Below, piece by piece: positions 9,418 through 18,125 of a DNA stretch of 64,000 nucleotides. A program made the position numbers and the translations under genes. Source of the DNA: Thiodiazotropha sp040506275 (GTDB lineage Bacteria > Pseudomonadota > Gammaproteobacteria > Chromatiales > Chromatiaceae); the NCBI GenBank assembly GCA_040506275.1, contig JBEVXD010000007.1, positions 155,046 through 219,045 of the forward strand, written 5' to 3'. Below the pieces are notes generated by a model. The model did not search any database. It had not been told where the DNA came from and saw nothing but the letters and a program-made list of their open reading frames with translations. Position 1 is the first letter of the stretch, and every line of letters starts with the position of its first letter.

Positions 9418-9981
9418 TATAGATATTCAGTTCCTGGTAACCTAAGGTATTTTCTATTTAGACAACTGTAGTTCCGCATAATGGCAGTTGCAGAACTACT
9501 GTTAAACACTGCGAAAAATTTAATCCTTCAATAAAACCTATAATATTGATTTGAATGGATCTTTGACAGAGTGGAGTGGTTAGCAAGCCTACAACCCATT
9601 ACCACTGCACAGCTTATTCTGCCCCCTTCGGGGCATATCTAACCTTGGACCTATTACCTCCACCACATACAGTTCAGGCACCACAAGGGACCTATTGCAC
9701 TTGGTATAGAGGGGGAGGATTCCCAGTATCTGCTTGGCCACCCTCATAACCTTACTTTTTATATTGACAAATTAACTGCAATAAAAAAGTGGACGATCCT
9801 CAATCAGCAGCTAAACTTGAGAAAACCAAAAAAAATCTACTTTGTAAAATACAGTTCAAACTATGTCCAATTGGACTGGTGAATTACACTATTAAAAACA
9901 ACAATCTGGCGTTATTACACAAATATAAATACTAATCTCTTCTAGAGATTTTTATTAGCGCCTAGCTCTGGAGGATTCAAA
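9418..9981. other. Intergenic region upstream of the DUF2189 gene
   Basis: About 560 bases. It contains a short CCCCTTCGGGG palindrome (around 9631-9641) and AT-rich leader sequence with TCTGGAGGA (9968-9976) as ribosome binding site for the following gene. No further gene or repeat was recognised. Confidence 0.4.
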
Positions 9982-10767
9982 ATGGAAACCACCGCCTACA
10001 CAGGTAGTACAAAATGGGACGAACTGGTCGTCAATAAAATAGAATTTACTGATCCATTCACATGGCTAACCAAAGGCTGGAAGGATATGCGTGAAGCCGG
10101 ACGCTATAGTCTCACCTACGGTTTAGCCATCGTATTAATAAGTGGATTACTGACATATGCGTTGTTTGCAACAGACAACCATTTTCTCTTACCCTTCCTT
10201 ATTGCCGGATTCTTTCTCATTGCACCCTTTCTAGGCATTGGCCTATATCAAATGAGCGCACATCTGGAAAAGGGCGAACCCCTCAAATCCTGTAATGCAC
10301 TGGAAGCCTGGAAGAGTAACCACACCCAGATCAGCATGATCACGGCAGGTTTTCTGATCATAACTCAGCTCTGGATAGCCTCGAACTTCATACTTTTTGC
10401 CCTGCTATATGAGGGCATTTCACCGCCCATTGGCAACTTCATAAACAATGTATTTCTGAGTGAAAAGGGGATGCTGTTCTCTTTAGCCAGCATTACTGTC
10501 GGCTTTTTCTTCGCCTGGTGCGCCTTTGTGATCAGTGTCATTACAGTTCCTATGTTGATTGACCGTAAGGTTGATGGATTCACCGCAATCCGTTTCAGCA
10601 TAAAGTCGGTATTGAAAAATATGCCTGCCATGATGCTGTGGGCATTTCTGATCGTTTTGATCGTGGGTACTGGTTTGATTACTTATTACATTGGATTAGT
10701 TCTTGCCTTACCCATAATTGGCCACGCAAGCTGGCATGCTTACCGGTCTTTGGTTCCAACGACCTAG
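9982..10767 (+). CDS. DUF2189 integral membrane protein
   Basis: 261 residues with about six transmembrane helices. A short cytoplasmic N-terminus ends in WLTKGWKDMREAG, and GLYQMSAHLEKGEP follows the second helix pair, both typical of DUF2189 proteins. Some members are annotated near cytochrome oxidase genes, but the function is not established. The ribosome binding site is TGGAGGA. It is followed directly by a GC-rich repeat block and the tRNA-Ser. Confidence 0.8.
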   Translation: METTAYTGSTKWDELVVNKIEFTDPFTWLTKGWKDMREAGRYSLTYGLAIVLISGLLTYALFATDNHFLLPFLIAGFFLIAPFLGIGLYQMSAHLEKGEPLKSCNALEAWKSNHTQISMITAGFLIITQLWIASNFILFALLYEGISPPIGNFINNVFLSEKGMLFSLASITVGFFFAWCAFVISVITVPMLIDRKVDGFTAIRFSIKSVLKNMPAMMLWAFLIVLIVGTGLITYYIGLVLALPIIGHASWHAYRSLVPTT

Positions 10768-10768
10768 C

Positions 10769-11020
10769 TGGCCATGGGTTATTTTCAATACCCTGCTACT
10801 GGGCCAAGACGAGGGTCTCCTTGGCTTGGGTGCTTGCTGATGGTCGGGATTACTCGGCCAACTGGCCTCCGCCCTACGGGCTATCGTCGCTACGCTCCAA
10901 TGTTCTGCGCCGCGATGGGCGGCTTGTGATTCGCTTCGCTCACCCCTTCGGGGCGCCTGCGCTACGCTGCGGCGTCTGCGTCACTGCGTACCTTTCGAAC
11001 GAAGTGTTCGAACCAAATCC
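10769..11020. repeat. GC-rich palindrome-rich block next to tRNA-Ser
   Basis: Base composition changes abruptly from AT-rich to GC-rich, with many short palindromes: CCCCTTCGGGG at about 10943-10953, repeated CGCTACGCT words, and TTCGAAC/GTTCGAA at 10994-11012. The frame 10638-11036 is open but has no protein-like character. It resembles the dispersed palindromic sequences often seen beside tRNA genes; whether other copies exist in the genome cannot be seen here. Confidence 0.6.
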
Positions 11021-11152
<132 letters not shown>

Positions 11153-11457
11153 TGTAATCCATGCATGAATAGTGAATTTCGCTCTCCATAACACTACCAC
11201 ATCACTTCGGGACACCCCTGAGAGAACAATGCACAACTATAAATTGAGTTAATTGCCTAAAATCAATGCCGCTGTTACCAAATTAGGTTACCAAGACAAT
11301 ACAGCCGTGACTAATATAAGCATATTTCATGTAAAGTGACTAAACTTAAGCAAAATATGGACGCTTTGCTTTAATTCCACAATTAAGCTCTACTTTCAGG
11401 GAGCTTGGCTGCAGTTTCATTGTCATAACAAAAAGTAATAGACGACCACTGATTTAG
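11153..11457. other. Spacer between tRNA-Ser and mltF
   Basis: 305 AT-rich bases, expected to contain the promoters of the divergently transcribed tRNA-Ser and mltF. No clear -35/-10 pair was assigned with confidence. Confidence 0.4.
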
Positions 11458-12891
11458 ATGCATTTCACTACATATTCCAAACTTACCCCTTTCTGCCTAT
11501 TGGCTATGGCCATACTGATAAGCAGTTGCAGCATCCCACCCCCATTGGTAGAGCGCATCAAAGACTCAGGTGAACTGAGAGTGGTTACTCGTAACAGTGG
11601 TACGACGCTCTATGAAGGGTCTGAAGGACTAACAGGGCTTGAGTATGATCTGGTACAGCTGTTCGCAAAAGAGTTAGGCGTCAAACCCCATTTCATAATT
11701 CCCGAGCGATTTGATGACCTTCTGCCTACAGTGTCGAATGGTGATGCTCACCTTGCAGCTGCAGGATTGACAGTCACCCCGGAAAGACAATCCAGAATCC
11801 GTTTTGGCCCCTCATATCAAGAGATCACCCAACAAGTGATCTACCGATCAGGTACTAACCGCCCACGTAAAATTGAAGACCTCCTGGATAAGGAGTTACA
11901 TATACTGGCAGGCAGTAGTCATGAAGAGGAGCTGTTACGTCTGAAGAAGACCTATCCTGTATTGAAGTGGACTAGCCACGATGATATGGAAAGTGCTGAA
12001 TTGCTTCAAATGGTGGAGGATAAAAAAATTGATTTAACCATTGCAGATTCGAATGAATTCGCTGTAACACGGCGCTTCATGCCGCATATCAAGGTAGGAT
12101 TCGATCTCACAAAACCTCAACGCCTTGCATGGGCCATGGCCCATGCTGAAGATGCCAGCTTGTATCAGGCGATGGAGACATTTTTTGACCGTATCCGTGA
12201 TGACGGCACATTGACTCAGTTGATTGAACGTCACTACGGCCATATCGGCCGCCTCAACTTTGTCGAACTACGGACTTTTGTCCGACACCTTGACAATCGA
12301 CTGCCAAAATATCAGGCATTCTTCGAAGAAGCCGCTGAGATCATCGATATGGACTGGCGTCTATTGGCAGCAATTGGTTATCAGGAATCTCACTGGAATC
12401 CAAAAGCAAAGTCTCCTACTGGTGTAAGAGGCATCATGATGTTGACTTTGGCTACTGCCAAACAGATGAAAATTGAAAGCCGTCTAGACCCTAAACAGAG
12501 CATCATTGGTGGTGCAAAGTATCTTCGTTTTATCAAACAAAGGTTGCCAGAACGCATTCCAGACCCGGATCGTCTATGGCTTACACTGGCTGGATATAAT
12601 GTTGGTTTTGGTCATATCGAAGACGCACGCATTCTCACCGAACAACTTGATGGAGATCCGGATAGGTGGGTGGAGGTGAAAAAGCACCTACCCAAACTGA
12701 GCCTGAAAAAGTGGTATAAACATTTAAAACGCGGTTATGCCCGGGGCAAAGAGCCAGTTAATTATGTTGATAATATTCGGGCCTATTACGAGCTACTGAA
12801 GTGGCAATTGCGTCAAAGGGAGGCTGAAAACCAATCCAAAAACAGTGATGATTCAAATAGCGTATTATCCATCACTCCAGACGCGTTGTGA
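11458..12891 (+). CDS. mltF: Membrane-bound lytic murein transglycosylase F
   Basis: 477 residues. It is a lipoprotein signal with ISSC lipobox (Cys24), then an ABC transporter-type solute-binding domain (about 40-270, beginning GELRVVTRNSGTTLYEG) and a C-terminal lytic transglycosylase (SLT) domain. The catalytic glutamate is Glu310 in GYQESHWNPKA, with the family's RGIMMLT and AGYNVGFGH motifs after it. It cleaves peptidoglycan glycan strands at the outer membrane's inner face and yields 1,6-anhydromuramyl products. It converges with an operon that includes tadA, close to the E. coli arrangement in which mltF and tadA are neighbours. Confidence 0.96.
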   Translation: MHFTTYSKLTPFCLLAMAILISSCSIPPPLVERIKDSGELRVVTRNSGTTLYEGSEGLTGLEYDLVQLFAKELGVKPHFIIPERFDDLLPTVSNGDAHLAAAGLTVTPERQSRIRFGPSYQEITQQVIYRSGTNRPRKIEDLLDKELHILAGSSHEEELLRLKKTYPVLKWTSHDDMESAELLQMVEDKKIDLTIADSNEFAVTRRFMPHIKVGFDLTKPQRLAWAMAHAEDASLYQAMETFFDRIRDDGTLTQLIERHYGHIGRLNFVELRTFVRHLDNRLPKYQAFFEEAAEIIDMDWRLLAAIGYQESHWNPKAKSPTGVRGIMMLTLATAKQMKIESRLDPKQSIIGGAKYLRFIKQRLPERIPDPDRLWLTLAGYNVGFGHIEDARILTEQLDGDPDRWVEVKKHLPKLSLKKWYKHLKRGYARGKEPVNYVDNIRAYYELLKWQLRQREAENQSKNSDDSNSVLSITPDAL

Positions 12892-12922
12892 GGAAAAAGT
12901 TCAAGATCCACCAGCTAAAGGT

Positions 12923-13750
12923 TTACGAATTATTCTTCAGCCATTCACTCCAAGCCAGTAACAATTCTTCAGAAACAGCCGCGACTGCCGGTTGCTTAAA
13001 CAGTGTAATCGGTGGTTCTGGCTTAGAGCACCTACCCCCGGCCTCGCTAAAAATCAGACGGCCGGCAGCATAGTCCCAAAGTGACTGTCCACCATGGTGA
13101 TAGATCTGTGCGCGGCCCGCTGCAAGCCAGCACCAATCGAGTGCGACAGATCCAATACTCCTTTGAGAACGAAACGGTGGATTTGATACCAATGCCACTG
13201 CGAGCTCAGCTTTCAATCGCTTGAAATCGACCACAGCAATACAATCTTTTATCGCTTTTTTCGGATTGGCCAGTTGCAGTGGCGCACCGTTTAGCCAAGC
13301 CCCTTTACCTGCTTCAGCATAGAAACACTCATCTCGTACGGGATCATAGACAACACCCAGAACAACACGTCCCGATTTCACCAGTCCCAGGGAGATGCTG
13401 AACAGCGGAAATCCAGCGGCAAAGTTTGCTGTTCCATCCAATGGATCCAGTATCCACAGACCTGATTCGCTGTTAGACAATAGATCGTTCTGTTGATCAG
13501 CCGTCATCTCCTCACCCAGCAGTGGAATATCAGGCTGATATTGGTGCAAAGCTTGACTGAGCCAATGCTGACAACCGAGATCAGCCGCAGTGAGAATGCT
13601 GCCATCCGCTTTCTCTTCTGAACTGGTATTTCGGAATCTCGGCAAGATTTCTTCGGCCGCCGCCTGTTTGACCAACGAAGTTATTTTCTTAAGTTCAGGC
13701 ATTTCAATCACGTCATTACATCCAGATTTCTCTCCGGCATAAGTGCTCAT
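12923..13750 (-). CDS. Inositol monophosphatase-family phosphatase
   Basis: 275 residues if started at 13750, or 259 from the ATG at 13702 (MPELKKITSLV), which fits the family N-terminus better; neither start has a strong ribosome binding site. The Mg-binding motifs are present: GEE (Glu80-Glu81), DPLDGTANF (Asp102, Asp105) and LWDYAAG near the C-terminus. Relatives hydrolyse inositol monophosphate, fructose-1,6-bisphosphate or 3'-phosphoadenosine phosphates (CysQ). The exact substrate is undecided. It is the last gene of the tadA-pldA operon, only four bases after pldA. Confidence 0.88.
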   Translation of the reverse strand: MSTYAGEKSGCNDVIEMPELKKITSLVKQAAAEEILPRFRNTSSEEKADGSILTAADLGCQHWLSQALHQYQPDIPLLGEEMTADQQNDLLSNSESGLWILDPLDGTANFAAGFPLFSISLGLVKSGRVVLGVVYDPVRDECFYAEAGKGAWLNGAPLQLANPKKAIKDCIAVVDFKRLKAELAVALVSNPPFRSQRSIGSVALDWCWLAAGRAQIYHHGGQSLWDYAAGRLIFSEAGGRCSKPEPPITLFKQPAVAAVSEELLLAWSEWLKNNS

Positions 13751-13754
13751 TAGG

Positions 13755-14792
13755 CTATAGCCAATCTGTTAATTGCAGACCGAATCCCAAACGATGACTC
13801 TTGGCGTTATAATCGATCAGACTCTCGCCATAACCATGAAAATACTGTAGATAACCCCGCCAACGACCATACAGAGGAAAACTCCAATCGAGTTGAACAG
13901 TATCCCTATTCTCTCCATCGAACAGGTTCCGTAACACCAGGCTGAAAGTTTGATTCTGTTTTTTGTAGAGTCCTTGAATCTCATATCGACCGAGAAAGTC
14001 ATCAATATCTGGGTTATCGTCATTATCCTCAGGTATTCGGTACCAGGGTTTGAAACCTACGAGGAAATTATCTTTCTCAATTAGAAAGTTTGCATAGACA
14101 CGATTCCAACTTCGCGAGCGGTACCCACCCTGTCCGTTAGACTGGTGAACAACCCCAAATTGGGTCAAGGCATTACGCCAGCCCTGTATCTCCCAATCAC
14201 CGGGCCAAATATCAGGTACCACCACAAATAGTTCCGGTTCATGATTGGTTTCCCGAAAGGGAGATGATATATCCCGATTATAGGCCTGCCAGTATGAGAG
14301 GTTGGTATAAGCGGCATAGATATCAGCATCAGTACCGAACAGCCCCTCTACTACCGGCATTTTATAACTGAGCTGAAACTTGATCTCCCAGCGATCAAAA
14401 TCGGCATCAGACATTTTAATATAATCCTCGGCATTTGCATTGTATGAAGCCAGGAGTACATAGTTCTGCTTGTGAGGCGATATGACAAATGGATTACGCC
14501 GGGTTGCCCTTTCAGCATCCAATCTATTTGCAACTAGAGATCCCGATTTCAGATCATCTTTATCTTCAGTAGAGTGATCCAGCTGTTCGTCGGCAGTTTG
14601 TTCAATAGGATCTTGTTCACATTGGGCCTTTAATTCCGCAACTGACTGGGTTGGTGCTGAATACTCGAGCTGTTCTAAAAGACAGCGTTGGTAATCATTC
14701 AATGGCTCGGCAGAAAGAGGTAGATGAAGAAATAAAGCGCCACAAGCAAAAAACCGCAACAGCGGTTTGAATACAACAGATACAACTGGCAT
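13755..14792 (-). CDS. pldA: Outer membrane phospholipase A
   Basis: 345 residues with an N-terminal signal (ending LSAEP) and a long polar linker (about 35-95) before the 12-strand barrel. The active site matches OMPLA: VVHQSNGQ supplies His216 and Ser218, and SRSWNR supplies Asn230, with the same 12-residue Ser-Asn spacing as in E. coli (Ser144/Asn156). The protein ends in an aromatic-rich final strand. It hydrolyses phospholipids that leak into the outer leaflet and is activated by calcium-dependent dimerisation in known members. It is the middle gene of the tadA operon. Confidence 0.93.
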   Translation of the reverse strand: MPVVSVVFKPLLRFFACGALFLHLPLSAEPLNDYQRCLLEQLEYSAPTQSVAELKAQCEQDPIEQTADEQLDHSTEDKDDLKSGSLVANRLDAERATRRNPFVISPHKQNYVLLASYNANAEDYIKMSDADFDRWEIKFQLSYKMPVVEGLFGTDADIYAAYTNLSYWQAYNRDISSPFRETNHEPELFVVVPDIWPGDWEIQGWRNALTQFGVVHQSNGQGGYRSRSWNRVYANFLIEKDNFLVGFKPWYRIPEDNDDNPDIDDFLGRYEIQGLYKKQNQTFSLVLRNLFDGENRDTVQLDWSFPLYGRWRGYLQYFHGYGESLIDYNAKSHRLGFGLQLTDWL

Positions 14793-14797
14793 GAAAA

Positions 14798-15283
14798 CTA
14801 ATCTCTCACTTTGGATTTTGCACGTTTACGCCTGAAGAAGTCCTGCAGCAGTTTAGCACTACGCTCCCTCAACAAACCACCATCCACCTCAACCCGGTGA
14901 TTGAATCTACCATCAGTGGGTAACAAATCGAAGACACTGCCAGCAGCTCCACCCTTTGGATCTGGCGCTGAATAGACCACCCTCTTTACCCGTGCATGGA
15001 CAATTGCCCCTGCACACATTGGACAAGGTTCCAGGGTAACGTACAAAGTACTGCCTGGTAAGCGATAATTGTGCTCGTGAGTAGCCGCATTCCGCAGAGC
15101 TACTATTTCAGCATGCGCAGTAGGATCGTGACCACTTATTGGTTGATTCCAACCCTCACCAACCACACGGCCTTGCATGACCAGCAACGCACCGACAGGT
15201 ACCTCGCCCTGCTGTTCAGCCCGCTCGGCCAACATCAGGGCATGTTGCATAAAATGTTCGTCTTGCTCGTCCACTGTTGACAT
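14798..15283 (-). CDS. tadA: tRNA adenosine(34) deaminase
   Basis: 161 residues. It shows the zinc deaminase signature: HAEIVALR (His57, catalytic Glu59) and PCPMCAGAI (Cys87, Cys90). It converts A34 to inosine in tRNA-Arg(ACG), widening codon recognition, and is essential in most bacteria. It is first in a three-gene minus-strand operon with pldA (five bases away) and a phosphatase, facing mltF. Confidence 0.95.
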   Translation of the reverse strand: MSTVDEQDEHFMQHALMLAERAEQQGEVPVGALLVMQGRVVGEGWNQPISGHDPTAHAEIVALRNAATHEHNYRLPGSTLYVTLEPCPMCAGAIVHARVKRVVYSAPDPKGGAAGSVFDLLPTDGRFNHRVEVDGGLLRERSAKLLQDFFRRKRAKSKVRD

Positions 15284-15960
15284 TAAAAATGATCTTCAAC
15301 TATATCCACTTGAGTATGCACAACAAGAATTCCAATTTCGGCACCTAATTCCACAGGCTAACAGGTGATTGTGCGACAAATCATAACACTGATATGGTTA
15401 TTAATCATAAAGTTATGTCAATTTAGAACAGCACTATGAAGTAGATCCAGTATCAGGAGGCTAGGGCCTGTTAACACTAATCCAATATGCCCTAGAGGAT
15501 CAATATTGTTGACATCACTCTCAATCAGCTCCCTATATCTCACACAGACTCACTGAATTACCAGGTTATATGGGCTAAATTAGAGAGACTGAACCAGTTA
15601 CGGCTTTCCTGTTGAGGGAGTTTGGTTACTCCACCAGACAAGCGAATGAAAATTTTTGTGACTTTGTCTGTATTCTGCTGTTGAGCACCATCAAATTAAC
15701 CTATGCTTCAGACGACTCTGCCAAGCCCGAGATGGCAATCAGAGCTTATTTTCGCATCATGCATAAAATTTAAGAATCATGCGATTACAAGGATCCAAAT
15801 AGAGTTGCCTTAATGTCTGCAAATCGTTAGATGAATTCGAATACGCTGCGTATGTCCAGATCACAAGAGCTTATTCCTCTTCTCAAAATAATGGTTATTA
15901 TTGCTATGGCAAGTTAAAGGATCTTATATCGCACTAAAGTTCCATACAGGAGATACAGAT
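15284..15960. other. Long intergenic region containing a minimal repeat
   Basis: About 680 bases upstream of both tadA and dodecin. It holds the 35-bp CTAGGGC...GCCCTAG element described separately. A reading frame open from 15901 joins the dodecin frame but lacks its own ribosome binding site. No other gene was recognised. Confidence 0.45.
15461..15495. repeat. Minimal copy of the TAGGGCCTG-ended element
   Basis: CTAGGGCCTGTTAACACTAA begins the same way as the left end of the element at 41510 (TAGGGCCTGCTAACAATAA), and the 35-bp unit closes with GCCCTAG (15489-15495). Only the two ends appear to remain. Confidence 0.5.
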
Positions 15961-16164
15961 ATGTCAGTTGCAAAGGTCACTGAAATCACCGCTACTTCCA
16001 ATAAGAGTTTTGATGATGCCGTCACCAAGGGTATTAAGCGCGCGAATAAAACCCTGAAAGAGATCAAAGGAGCCTGGGTTAAGGATCAAAAGGTCTCTGT
16101 TGCTAACGGTAAGGTCACCGAATATAGAGTTACAATGAAGGTAACTTTTGTGTTAAAGGACTGA
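15961..16164 (+). CDS. Dodecin (flavin-binding)
   Basis: 67 residues, the normal dodecin length. The sequence follows the family pattern: AKVTEITATSNKSFDDAV, a single helix, then KGAWVKDQKVSV and a terminal strand YRVTMKVTFVL. Dodecins assemble into hollow dodecamers that store or buffer flavins in the cytoplasm. The ATG at 15961 was chosen because a CAGGAG lies a few bases upstream and because it gives the family N-terminus. Confidence 0.95.
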   Translation: MSVAKVTEITATSNKSFDDAVTKGIKRANKTLKEIKGAWVKDQKVSVANGKVTEYRVTMKVTFVLKD

Positions 16165-16398
16165 CAAAGAGTACTGCCTGATATCTCTTTGTGAGTTCAA
16201 TTTCTATAAGCATTGACCGGATCCTGACAAACAACCTATAAAACTTAACTGTTTATTAGTTGGGAGTTTGGCGCTTGTAGAGACAGCCGCCCTTGGCGAG
16301 GATGGTCAATAATCAGACAACACACTATTTTCAAACCATCACACCTAACAGTTGAGTGACTTATTTGTTTTCGTAAAATAATCTATAGGAGAGAAAAA

Positions 16399-16830
16399 AT
16401 GGGGCTATTTGACTTCGCCACAAATTTTGGAAAAAAACTATTTGGGAAAGACGACGATCCCGCTGAAAAGATTAAGCAGCAGATCGAATCGGACAATCCA
16501 GGAATCAAGGATCTTGATGTCAGTTATGAAGATGGAAAGGTAGTTTTGTCAGGGAATGCAGAAAGTGCTGAGGCACTGGAGAAGACAGTATTGATTGCAG
16601 GGAATGTCAAAGGTGTAAATGAAGTAACTGTAGATGCAGTCAACGCACCAGAGCAACAAGCTAAGGTTGAATACTATACAATTGAGAGTGGAGATACGCT
16701 TTCAGCAATCGCAAAGCGTTTTCTTGGAAATGGTTCCGACTATCCAAAAATATTTGAAGCTAATCGGGAAGTAATCAAAGACGCCAATCTCATCTACCCC
16801 GGCCAGAAGATCCGCATTCCGCTCGATTGA
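16399..16830 (+). CDS. BON-LysM protein (Kbp/YgaU family)
   Basis: 143 residues, near the 149 of E. coli Kbp. It begins GLFDFATNFGKKLFG, followed by a BON domain (about 22-80) and a LysM domain (about 92-141: YYTIESGDTLSAIAKRF ... IYPGQKIRIP). E. coli Kbp is a cytoplasmic potassium-sensing protein. There is no signal peptide here either. TAGGAGAG precedes the ATG. It is a single gene. Confidence 0.92.
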   Translation: MGLFDFATNFGKKLFGKDDDPAEKIKQQIESDNPGIKDLDVSYEDGKVVLSGNAESAEALEKTVLIAGNVKGVNEVTVDAVNAPEQQAKVEYYTIESGDTLSAIAKRFLGNGSDYPKIFEANREVIKDANLIYPGQKIRIPLD

Positions 16831-17327
16831 TCAAATATCACCAGGCCAATCTCTTTTCATCGGCTGTTTTATTAACCCGGCACCTTAATAGGTAGATTCA
16901 GGGCGACAATTTGAATGCAAACGGACAGGCCGAAGCATGCCTGCCTATTAAGATGCCGGGTTACTAACTTAGAAAAGCGGGGTTCTTTCCCCCTCAGCAT
17001 TGGTTATTACCCCACCTTTCCCAAGGGGAAGGGTGAGGTGATTTGTAAGATATATAAAAGTATCAACCGATCGAACGAATATAATACGAATAAAAGGACT
17101 ATTCATTCTGCAATGCCCGCTCCATCTCGGCTATACTCAGTGAAATTGCACTACTATATTAATACCAAATGGGCCGAGCGTAGTTTCTAAATTAGCTACT
17201 CGAGTCGACAGACGGCGTTGGTATGTTGCAAAATACTGCCCAGCAATGTGAAATACGGATCAGTAATAATGGATAGTGAAGTCCACACAAGGAAGAAATA
17301 ACTCGAAGAAACAGGGTTCACAGACAT
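16831..17327. other. Intergenic region with MITE-like copy A
   Basis: About 500 bases between the LysM gene and the binding protein gene. It contains the short copy A of the CCGGGTTAAT-ended element (16871-16965) and an imperfect CACCTTTCCC/GGGAAGGGTG hairpin (around 17013-17036). No protein-coding gene is supported. Confidence 0.5.
16871..16965. repeat. MITE-like inverted-repeat element, copy A (short)
   Basis: 95 bp. The left end ATTAACCCGGCACCTTAATA mirrors the right end TATTAAGATGCCGGGTTACT, giving terminal inverted repeats of about 22 bp with few mismatches. The adjoining AGGGCGACAA word recurs at the right end of copy B. No coding capacity. Confidence 0.75.
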
Positions 17328-18125
17328 ATGACAAAAAAGGCCAACACTATTATTTCCATAATAGGAATAGTGGGTTTGGCTGTATATTTCATTAATTCAC
17401 ATCTATTTGACACCACCCAGTCATCCTATAAGAAAGAGATTCTTATATACTGTGGTATCACCCTAATCAAGCCCATATCTGAAATCGCATCCATCCTGGA
17501 GGAACGAGAGGGAATCAAGATTTCAATCATTAAGGGCGGCTCTGGCAATCTACTAAAATCGATCCAATTTAATCGCCTGGGCGATCTCTACCTACCTGGC
17601 TCAGAGTCCTATATAGAACTGGCCAGGGATGAAGGCCTGATCAGTGAGTCAACCCATGTCGGTTACAATAAAGCTGCCATGATGGTGCGCGAGGGCAATC
17701 CAAAGCAGATTCGACCGGAACTGATAACGCTGTTACAACCCGACCTCTATGTTGTCATCGGAAATCCTGATAGTGGAAGCATCGGGAAAGAGACTAAGAA
17801 GATTCTTACATCTGCAGGCATATTCGAAGATGTCATGCACAACGCGAGGGAATTGACGACAGACTCCAAGCGACTTACAGATGTCCTTCGGAATGGAGAG
17901 GCCGACCTTGTCATTAATTGGTATGCCGCATCCACCTGGCCTGAAAACTCAGATCTCATCGACACAATCCCTATTACCGAACAGTATGCTGGCAAAAAAA
18001 AGCTGGTGTTAGGCTTATTAAGTACCTCTAAACACCCGAAGATTGCAAAAAAGTTTTTGGATTACGCCTCATCCGAAGATGGGATAAAAATATTTGACCG
18101 ATATGGACTCTATAGAGTTGATTAA
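17328..18125 (+). CDS. Periplasmic solute-binding protein (type 2, ModA/PBP-like)
   Basis: 265 residues with an N-terminal membrane/signal segment (residues 9-25). The rest follows type II periplasmic binding proteins of the molybdate/anion kind: ILIYCGITLIKPISEIA, then IKGGSGNLLKSIQ, AAMMVREGNPK and DLVINWYAAS. The ligand is not evident. The gene overlaps the start of the next gene, a membrane PAS-GGDEF-EAL protein, by 32 bases, and no ABC transporter follows. I infer a sensory role, the binding protein presenting a ligand to the c-di-GMP enzyme, rather than uptake. Confidence 0.82.
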   Translation: MTKKANTIISIIGIVGLAVYFINSHLFDTTQSSYKKEILIYCGITLIKPISEIASILEEREGIKISIIKGGSGNLLKSIQFNRLGDLYLPGSESYIELARDEGLISESTHVGYNKAAMMVREGNPKQIRPELITLLQPDLYVVIGNPDSGSIGKETKKILTSAGIFEDVMHNARELTTDSKRLTDVLRNGEADLVINWYAASTWPENSDLIDTIPITEQYAGKKKLVLGLLSTSKHPKIAKKFLDYASSEDGIKIFDRYGLYRVD